Source: Chara braunii
Taxonomy: Eukaryota > Streptophyta > Charophyceae > Charales > Characeae
Assembly (NCBI GenBank): GCA_003427395.1
Contig: BFEA01001027.1
Location: forward strand, 220,385-243,621
Length of the DNA: 23,237 nucleotides
Direction of reading: 5' to 3'
Position numbers and translations under genes: made by a program. The notes under the pieces were generated by a model. That model was given only the letters and a program-made list of their open reading frames with translations, was not told where the DNA came from and ran no database searches. Numbering within the stretch: the stretch's first letter is position 1; each line of letters opens with the position of its first letter. Below are positions 17,149 through 23,237 of this stretch, piece by piece.

Positions 17149-17630
17149 CTATATATGCAATGTTGTAGGGTAACACAAGTTCAATATTGCAACATGACAT
17201 TCAAGATGCTTCATTGCACATTGAACATATGCGGCATCTCCCTGGTCATTTGGAACTTCATGCGCCTTAAACCTTAAGGGCACAAACACATATATAAAAT
17301 TTTGTGTCTTGAAGTGGACTTGTTTTGCCAGCCCTAACCGTCGAATACTCTCACATCCTCTTTGTTTCAACTTGTTAAAAAATCGTTCAACAACGTTTCT
17401 GAATCCCGCTAGACACTCTTGTGCAAATTTTTATAACTCGCCTACCACCTTCTCATTCTTTCCCCATAACTTTTCAGGAAATCAGTCAACATAATTACTA
17501 GTCTTGAAATACTTATTGCTATTGACTGCCCATTTTTCCCAAATAAGCTCCTTCGACTCAAATTCTTTTATAATGATGCATAAATCTTTAAAAAAATTGT
17601 CATTCCATGGTGGTCTTTGTTGTCGGTCCT
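17149..17630 (-). pseudogene. Helical linker region of the decayed gene
   Basis: A single minus-strand frame of about 155 codons with three stops reads WNDNFFKDLCIIIKEFESKE, further WEKWAVNSNKYF, KFAQECLAGFRNVVERFFNK and QRGCESIRRLGLAKQVHF, ending CHVAILNLCYPTTLHI. It has coding character but no recognised domain. The final strand-like segment leads straight into the methyltransferase-like part at 17147. Confidence 0.5.
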
Positions 17631-17637
17631 CATGGCA

Positions 17638-18110
17638 CTATTGGCAATGAAAATAATGAAAAAGTATCAACATCACCTTGTCTTTCTTGATGTCATTGAC
17701 ATGCACATCCATTGCTGGCAGCCCCTCATTCTCATCTTCAACACTCATTTTGAGAAAGAGGATGACGAACCTAAATAGGAATATCGTCACGTCATGGCAA
17801 ATCTCCTCTCTCTCATGCATCGTACACCTTCATGACCTTCTCCCAAACCTCATCCGTCGACTTTGCAAGAACCCTGTAAGGGGCGAGAATGTTAGACCAC
17901 TTCCTCTTCCACGTCCGTTGTGATAACTCCCAGTTATTCGAGTTGCCTGTTTGTTGAAGTTCTGCTCTTGCAAACTCTTTGTAATTGTTTTTTTTTTCCT
18001 TTGCCGGTCCATCCACTGCGATGCCAAGGCCCACTTGCGAGCAACCTCAATCCTTATATGTTTGTCTTATCGACGTCTTAATAGATCGTTGCAATGGAGG
18101 AATATCATCT
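17638..18110 (-). pseudogene. Linker between ParB-like and methyltransferase-like parts
   Basis: Minus-strand frames read RIEVARKWALASQWMDRQRK (shifted at an A10 run at about 17988-17997), then YKEFARAELQQTG, NNWELSQRTWKRKWSNILAP, STDEVWEKVMKVYDA, and an acidic MSVEDENEGLPAMDVHV. At least one frameshift falls on the poly(A)/poly(T) run. No family was recognised. Confidence 0.45.
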
Positions 18111-18141
18111 TGTCTTTCAAGTTCTCGTATGTACAGAGTTG

Positions 18142-18731
18142 TTAATAATTGTCATCATGCTCATCTGGGAAATGCACAGGCCTTGCAGTCCAGTAATCTA
18201 CACATAGGTCCAACAGTAAATCACGTCGTCTGTCAACAAAGAGTCTGATCGCCACAACGTTATGTTGGTCGCTGAGAGCGTACGAGTAAGATCTATCAAC
18301 TTGATATACCTGAAACTCCTTAGGTGTGACTTTTATGGCCCTACAAGTCTGACATGTGATTGGATCAACAATAGGCTTATTGTGTAGGGGTATTAATATC
18401 ATATCGGTTTCAGATAAAGAGGCCTACTATGATCAAACTTCTCCAACACATACCTCTTCATCGCGTTTTCTATCTCCTCTACGTGAAGAGGGTTCAGCTC
18501 ACGGTGGTTGTAGCCGTGTTCATTGGCTGGAATATCCAAAATCATGTCCAATCTAACTGTGTAAAAATAAGTGTTCGTGTCCATTTTCTCATCCTCTCCA
18601 TAATCCATGAAAAAACTAATTTTCAACCGGCAAGATCTTCGAGGAGGGAGATGAGAATTGAAGGTTGGAAGGTCTTGTTGGTGCTGCCCCCTCCCCTTCG
18701 TCATCAGATTGGGCAGCCCCTGAAGGCTCAT
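18142..18731 (-). pseudogene. ParB/Srx-like segment of the decayed gene
   Basis: Two frames overlapping at an ATGA (18402) join into one segment. The first (to 18399) has TVRLDMILDIPAN, then HRELNPLHVEEIENAMKR (about 18462-18506), then SRPLYLKP. The second (from 18402) has KEFQVYQVDRS and DQHNVVAIRLF (about 18250-18270). The order 'I-strand, R-x-L-x-P-x-H-V-x-x-I-x-x-A-M, P-hydrophobic, then a D-G-Q-H/G-x-H-R-like turn and A' resembles the ParB N-terminal/sulfiredoxin-like fold that partners DNA methylases in phages and mobile elements. This is motif resemblance only. It needs profile search. Confidence 0.4.
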
Positions 18732-19240
18732 AGATCAAGGTCTTCTCTATAATCCCCCCTTTAACAGTCTTCCGCTTTGGTTTCGCAGCCTCCTCGGCAA
18801 CCTTATCAGCATCTCGCATCCTCACTGCAGCGGTGGGGAAATCCGGCGGTTGGACAATTCTATGACTTTCGTTGTTTCCTGTCTTTCGTCCTTTTATCTT
18901 GTCAACATCATGTGGTTTTCATCCTTCCGTTTCTCCGAGTCGGACCCTCTCCCTTCTCACCTTCTTCCCGTCTCTTTTTCCGATCACCTTTGTCCTTGTG
19001 GATTGCAGACTCTGAACAGCCCAGTGTAAGCCCTGTTGATGTTGTGTCAACTGTAAAAGGACGCGTTCCCTCCCCAGGTGAGTCCTCCTTAGAGTGGAGA
19101 GGATGTTCCTGATCATCATTTATTTCACTATCCTTATCGTCAATCCCTGTGAAACTATAGGGATGTCACTTAGACTGGGTGGTTGACTCGCAGGTGCGGG
19201 TGTGATAGAATCGGTGTCCAATTGCCGAACAATGTTAAAA
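18616..19240 (-). pseudogene. Disordered N-terminal region of the decayed gene
   Basis: Minus-strand frames in sequence: RQLDTDSITPAPASQPPSLS (from ~19230), then after a shift DDKDSEINDDQEHPLHSKED and DKGDRKKRREEGEKGEG, then one with a single TGA leading through GNNESHRIVQPPDFPTA, KVAEEAAKPKRKTVKGGI and EPSGAAQSDDEGEGAAPTRP to 18616. Acidic, basic and Pro-rich low-complexity stretches with KRK/KKRR clusters would fit a nuclear protein's tail. The true start was not found. The left end of the duplicated repeat R (19229) coincides with the end of this coding signal. Confidence 0.4.
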
Positions 19241-19441
19241 AAAAACATGAAAACATTATTGCCTAAACATAATTCGGATTTTCAATGTTCACCCCTTATT
19301 TTCAAACACAACACTTCGATAAGAATTAAATACATCGGGAGAGGAGGGGGGGGATTGGGGGGGGGGCAAGAGGGCAAGAGGCAAAGGGGAGGGCATTTGC
19401 GGCGATAACAACACTTCGGTAAGAATTAAATATATATCAAC
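19229..19441 (+). repeat. Direct repeat R, copy 1
   Basis: It matches 20405-20602 in order: acaatgttaa, aaaaacatgaaaacatt, ccttattttcaaacacaac, acttcgataagaattaaata, catcgggaga, a G-rich run, caagagggca(a/t)gaggcaaa, ggggagggcatttgcgg, and again acttcggtaagaattaaata. The aacacttcg(g/a)taagaattaaata motif appears twice inside each copy. Confidence 0.85.
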
Positions 19442-19690
19442 TTCAGTCAGCCACATAGAGTGGTAAGCTCCAAGCCTCTGATCCGGTAGCTGGAGAGTTT
19501 GAATGCATAAGGACCATTACCATGACTCCGTTCATCTAGAACGTCGTACAGAGGAGGGAAAAAAAACTACGAAAAATAAAGAAAGAAAAAGAAAGCGAGA
19601 GGGCATCGGGCTATGACCGCTATGCTGCCCGCTCCTGCTCAGCCCTATCTGTTGCAGCCTGCCGCCGCCCGCTCTAGCTGCCATCTCGTT

Positions 19691-19694
<4 letters not shown>

Positions 19695-19760
<66 letters not shown>

Positions 19761-19780
19761 GTGTGTGTATATGTGTGTTA
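19695..19780 (+). repeat. (TC)n then (TG)n microsatellite
   Basis: About 60 bases of CT followed by GT/AT-interrupted repeats, directly after cgttccgactc, as in the other microsatellites of the block family. At the equivalent place in copy 2 (22340-22423) the GT part has expanded to ~69 bases and CT has nearly vanished. Confidence 0.9.
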
Positions 19781-19788
19781 ACTCTCCT

Positions 19789-20273
19789 TCCCCTGCCCGA
19801 CATTTTAGATATATAGAAGCGTGGTAAAGGTCCCCGTGCATTCAATCTTTGAAGCAGTCTGAATGTATCTTTCAGACTTTCGCATAGGGAACGACAGATA
19901 CATTCATACAGCTTCAAATTTCGAACGAGAGGTTCTATCTCTCTCTCTCCTTTTTTTTTTTTTTTTTTTTTTTGCATGCACACTGATAACGAATGTACAC
20001 AAACTATCTTTCCATTGCGCGCTCTCTCGACTATATGTCCGCGTTGGGAAAGATATATTATCTACATTCGTTACCATTGTGTGGAGCGCGCACACCTGGG
20101 TAAAAAAAAAAAAAAAAAAATTTACCCCGATGCATAATTATGCATTCAAACTTAGAAGGGGTCTGAATGTATCTGGCGTTGTCAATGCGCCAGATACATT
20201 AAGACTATTTCAAAGTTTGAATGCACCGAGACCATTACTATGACTTTATACATCAAGAATGTCCTGCAGGGGA
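19789..20273. repeat. Compound foldback element, copy 1 (485 bp)
   Basis: The ends tcccctgc-ccgacatt (19789) and its inverted counterpart (to 20273) pair over ~60 bp with scattered mismatches, through gtaa-ggtc-c-gtgcattcaa. Inside, in order: hairpin A (19837-19926, atgtatct...agatacat), T23 (19951-19973), central hairpin B (about 19975-20094, arms taacgaatgta and atctttcc), A19 (20102-20120), and hairpin A' (20141-20225). A' has two perfect 13-bp stems, tgcattcaaactt/aagtttgaatgca and aatgtatctggcg/cgccagatacatt. A 16-bp palindrome atgcataattatgcat sits at 20130-20145. The whole is one giant inverted repeat with sub-hairpins. Confidence 0.85.
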
Positions 20274-20351
20274 GGATCATGTGCCACTGTGGCGGTGTTT
20301 GCCGCGCCCCTATTCGTGATGGCGGCACCACCGGTCGAATTCAATTTCGTT

Positions 20352-20355
<4 letters not shown>

Positions 20356-20400
<45 letters not shown>
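20356..20400 (+). repeat. (CT)n(TG)n microsatellite
   Basis: Follows cgttccgact. It is the right boundary of block copy 1. Confidence 0.9.
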
Positions 20401-20401
<1 letters not shown>

Positions 20402-20404
20402 AAA

Positions 20405-20602
20405 CAACGTTAAGAAAAAAACATGAAAACATTGTTGCATAAACATAAGTTGTTCGACCCTTATTTTCAAACACAACACTTCGGTAAGAATTAAATACAT
20501 CGGGAGAGAAGGGGGGGGGGGGGGAGGGGCAAGAGGGCATGAGGCAAAGGGGAGGGCATTTGCGGGGATAACACAACACTTCGGTAAGAATTAAATACAT
20601 GT
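20405..20602 (+). repeat. Direct repeat R', copy 2
   Basis: Same order of motifs as 19229-19441, including the G-run (about 20508-20524) and the doubled aacacttcggtaagaatt motif. Together R and R' bracket block copy 1. Confidence 0.85.
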
Positions 20603-21083
20603 CAACAAACATAAGAATAAACATGCCTTATGAGAACCTTTTGAGGGTTTGAATAGAGAAGGCAATCAAGGGTTTGGAATACACTGACTAGGATGACAAC
20701 ACACACAAACAGCGGGAAGCCTTGAGCAGCAGACACGGATGCAACTGAGGAAAAGTTTGCTCAAACTGTGCGCGCTCGGGGACAATAGTGGTGAGGATCC
20801 ATGGCTGGCGGCCGGTGGGGTTGACAAAAGATTGGGGGAAGAGATAGAGAGGGGAAAACAACAAGGACGAAAGATATGGCAGGAAATCACGAGCTCGAGG
20901 AGAAGCTAGAGATGCCAAAATTTGACTAAGGAAGACGAGAAGGAAAAGCGATAGCGGGAATTGGAGTGAGGAAGAAGGTTGAGGATACAAAGGAAGGAGA
21001 TGGCAAGTGCACGAGGGAGTAGCAAGATGATACCCCGCTCCCTGACAACCAAGTTGAAAGAATTAGCTGTCAACAATTTTCCA
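20603..21083. other. No gene seen
   Basis: Purine-rich plus strand (20820-21030). Pro/Ser-rich frames on the minus strand have no family resemblance. Confidence 0.45.
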
Positions 21084-21800
21084 CCAGTCGGATTGAATTT
21101 GTCCCCTGTACGTGAACTATTGTTCTGTCTCTCTCCAGTGGACAAGGATGTGGCGGTCGGATTGAATCCGACTGCTCTGTAGAACATGGTTTATCCCAGT
21201 CCCCGAGTTCCTCTAACATGGCTTATATCTGCCTCCGAGTTCCTCTAACATGGCTTATCCCAACCACTGTGTCGGTGTTTGTCGCACCCCAGTTCGTGAT
21301 GGTGGCACCGCCGGTCGAAGTCAATCCGACCGCTCCATGTGAACGAGTGTTCCGAGTTTGCCCCAGACATGAGACGGTCGGATCGAATCCGACCACTCCG
21401 TATTGGCTCGGAGTCTCGGATACCTTGCTGCATACAACAGTAACAACACCACCGGTCGAATTCAATCCGACCTCTCCATGTGAACGAGTATTTTGTCGCT
21501 TCCCAATATACGGAGATGCGGCGGTCGGATTCGATCCGACCGCTGTGTATGGTGTGGTTAGGCTCTCTATGGTGTGGTCGGATTGGAATCTCACAGACCC
21601 TGTTGCATAGATTACATCCTACAACGGTCGAATTGAATCTAACCGTTCCATATGAACGATTTTTCAATCTCTGCACAGTAAACAAAGCTGCGGCTGTCAA
21701 ATAAAATCCAACGGCATCATAGAAACACAGAGCAATCGGATCGAATCTAACTTACCCTGCTGCATAGATCTTGCTATAGTGGTCGAATCGGAATCGATCG
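21084..21800. repeat. Array of degenerate palindromes ggtcgrattsaatccgacc
   Basis: About eleven copies of a 19-20-bp palindrome occur near 21084, 21157, 21311, 21374, 21451, 21521, 21575, 21624, 21690, 21730 and 21781. The best copies (e.g. ggtcggattgaatccgac at 21157) pair 8-9 bp per arm around one base. Copies fall into larger units of ~140-175 bp, starting 21311, 21451, 21624 and 21781, each with 'palindrome, ccatgtgaacgagt-ttt, second palindrome, ccttgctgcata'. Frames on both strands repeat V-G-x-N-P-T-like peptides because of the symmetry and are not proteins. The module just left of 21311 (cactgtgtcggtgtttg...gtggcaccgccggtcgaa, 21262-21330) also occurs in the duplicated blocks at 20285 and 22932. 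Confidence 0.75.
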
Positions 21801-21830
21801 CTCTATGCTTCCTTGGATGCCTTGAGGGGA

Positions 21831-21929
21831 ACAAAATGGTGTTGCTATGACCATCTTCCACCTGGGAGTTGAACTGTCGGGATGAAACGGTATTGTGATG
21901 ATCATCTTCCACGTCGAAGCTGAACCGTC
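21831..21929 (+). repeat. Diverged 2 x ~48-bp tandem duplication
   Basis: 21831-21878 and 21882-21929 share atggtgttgctatgaccatc/acggtattgtgatgatcatc, cttccac, and gttgaactgtc/gctgaaccgtc. Confidence 0.7.
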
Positions 21930-22044
21930 CGCCACGTGGAAACAATAGATTCAAGGTCGTCGCGTTCATTAAGCTAAAAAAAAGAGAAAACTATGGCGAG
22001 TTTGTAAATGCATTTCAAACTGCATTTTAGAAGTTTAGTCGGGG

Positions 22045-22074
22045 CCCGAGTTTCAAATGCAGTTGAAACTCGGG
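22045..22074. repeat. Perfect palindrome, 12-bp arms
   Basis: cccgagtttcaa (22045-22056) and ttgaaactcggg (22063-22074) around atgcag. A second partner, catttcaaactgcatttt at 22010-22028, also pairs with the right arm, so alternative folds exist. Confidence 0.8.
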
Positions 22075-22089
22075 GTGCCCTTTTGGAGC

Positions 22090-22352
22090 ACTTCAGTCAG
22101 GAACATAGAGTGGTAACCTCCAAGCCTCAGATCCGTTAGTTGGAGAGTTTGAATGCACAGGGACTATTACCATGACTCATACATCTAGAACGTCATGCAG
22201 AGGAGGCTCAAGAGGGATAGAAAACCACAAAAAATAAAGAAAGAAAAAGAGGATGAGAGGGCGTCGGGCTACGTTGCCCGCTCCTGCCCGGCCCTACCCG
22301 TTGCAGCCTGCCGCCGCCCGCTCTAGCTGCCATCTCGTTCCGACTCTCTCTC

Positions 22353-22425
<73 letters not shown>

Positions 22426-22587
22426 AACTCTCTCTCCCCTGCCCGACATTCTAGATATATAGAACCGTGGTAAAGGTCCCCGTGCATTCAATCTTTGAAG
22501 CAGTATGAATGTATCTTTCAGACTTTCGCATAGGGAACGACAAATACATTCAAACAACTTCAAATTTCGAATACGGGGCTCTCTCTC

Positions 22588-22619
<32 letters not shown>

Positions 22620-23008
22620 GCATGCACACTGATAACGAATGTATACAAGCTATCTTTCCGTTGCGCGCTCTCTCGACTATATGTCCGCATTAGGAAAGAT
22701 ACATTATCTACATTCGTTACCGTTGTGTGGAGAGCGCACATCCGGGGACAAAAAAAAAAAAAAAAAAAAGATTGCGTCGATGCATAATGATGCATTCAAA
22801 CTTGGAAGGGGTCTGAATGTATCTGGCGTTGTCAATGCGCCAGATACATTAAGACTGTTTCAAAGTTTGAATGCACCGAGACCATTACTAGGACTCTATA
22901 CATCAAGAATGTCGTGCAGGGGAGGATCATGTGCCACTGTGGCAGTGTTTGCCACGCCCCAGTTCGTGATGGCGGCACCACCGGTCGAATTCAATTTCAT
23001 TTCAACTC

Positions 23009-23074
<66 letters not shown>
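22090..23074 (+). repeat. Duplicated ~960-bp block, copy 2
   Basis: Same components in the same order as 19441-20402: cttcagtcag, solo foldback end (22147-22206), GC-rich cagcctgccgccgcccgctc, microsatellite (22340-22423, almost all GT), compound foldback (22435-22923), module catgtgccactgtggcagtg...caccggtcgaattc, final (TG)n (23014-23074). Direct repeat R is not found on either side here. Confidence 0.85.
22435..22923. repeat. Compound foldback element, copy 2 (489 bp)
   Basis: Same architecture as 19789-20273: terminal inverted repeats, hairpin A, T27 (22593-22619), hairpin B, A20 (22750-22769), hairpin A' with the same perfect 13-bp stems. The symmetry is preserved although both arms carry substitutions relative to copy 1. 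Confidence 0.85.
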
Positions 23075-23077
<3 letters not shown>

Positions 23078-23117
23078 TTTTGATTGGGTGGGGGCAGGGG
23101 GCTGACCCATCCCCCAC

Positions 23118-23145
<28 letters not shown>
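23118..23145 (+). repeat. (AATC)n microsatellite
   Basis: About seven AATC units followed by an A-rich stretch. Confidence 0.9.
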
Positions 23146-23148
<3 letters not shown>

Positions 23149-23205
23149 AAATAAAAGTAAAAAAAAACACAAGAAAAACAGCTTTCAAACCCCGCGCAAG
23201 TAAGT

Positions 23206-23237
<32 letters not shown>
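23206..23237 (+). repeat. (TG)n microsatellite at window end
   Basis: A GT-repeat with one AT interruption runs off the end of the window. Confidence 0.85.

Larger units (their letters stand above)
19441..20402 (+). repeat. Duplicated ~960-bp block, copy 1
   Basis: It matches 22090-23074 nearly throughout. It begins cttcagtcag, then acatagagtggtaa, a right-end fragment of the foldback (19496-19558), a GC-rich piece (cagcctgccgccgcccgctc), a (TC)n(TG)n microsatellite (19695-19780), the compound foldback (19789-20273), the module catgtgccactgtggcggtg...caccggtcgaattc, and a second (CT)n(TG)n (20356-20400). It is flanked by direct repeats R and R'. Confidence 0.85.

Noticed and set aside
19441-20602. 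LTR retrotransposon with R and R' as LTRs
   Set aside because: R and R' do not have TG...CA ends, there is no primer-binding site or polypurine tract, and no gag-pol remnants lie between them.
21218-21704. Frames on both strands with repeated V-G-x-N-P-T peptides
   Set aside because: The repetition on both strands follows from the DNA palindromes. The units vary in length and change frame.
21084-21800. CRISPR-like array
   Set aside because: Repeats are degenerate, irregularly spaced and grouped in higher-order units; spacers are themselves repeated; the context is eukaryotic with no cas genes.

Overview
The window looks like repeat-rich nuclear DNA of a plant. The signs are plant-type non-LTR retrotransposon (LINE) relics, several polymerase III-type SINE-like heads, many foldback (MITE-like) elements, long CT/GT microsatellites, and a SUMO-protease-like (Ulp1) domain of the kind carried by plant mobile elements. 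I cannot name the species. An early-diverging land plant or other streptophyte is a guess from overall character. I see no intact protein-coding gene, no rRNA, no functional tRNA and no bacterial-type operon.

Layout. 1-850: a 322-bp inverted pair and a related SINE-like repeat with tRNA-type A and B boxes. 930-1826 (minus): LINE ORF2 remnant ending inside the reverse transcriptase. 2430-5370: diverged repeats, four foldback elements, two more tRNA-like heads, and a short A-tailed hairpin insertion with a perfect 26-bp target-site duplication. 5370-9780: mostly non-coding, with a minisatellite at 6102-6480, a foldback at 7101-7263 and homopolymer tracts. 9997-10594: three tandem ~199-bp units. 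11040-11632 (minus): zinc-knuckle tail of a second LINE ORF2.

11788-12604 and 14674-19240 (minus): the most interesting part. Read right to left, broken frames give a charged N-terminal region (19240-18616), a ParB-like segment (18731-18142), a helical linker (18110-17149), a DNA-methyltransferase-like segment with a G-P-G-T motif (17147-16476), a basic and acidic C-terminal region (16502-15239), a short further remnant (14924-14674), and a Ulp1-like cysteine protease (12604-11788). The last two parts are separated by 2 kb of SINE-like copies and microsatellites (12640-14590). Stops and frameshifts occur throughout, so this is a decayed gene, probably of a mobile element. If the parts belong together, the ancestor paired a ParB/methyltransferase module with a deSUMOylase-like protease.

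19229-23237: duplicated blocks. A ~960-bp block (19441-20402, again at 22090-23074) carries a 485-489-bp compound foldback built of hairpin, poly(T), central hairpin, poly(A), hairpin. Between the two blocks lies an array of degenerate palindromes (21084-21800). Two unresolved bases (6907 and 15175) mark assembly trouble. The second sits exactly between two identical 95-bp copies and is probably an unmerged contig join.
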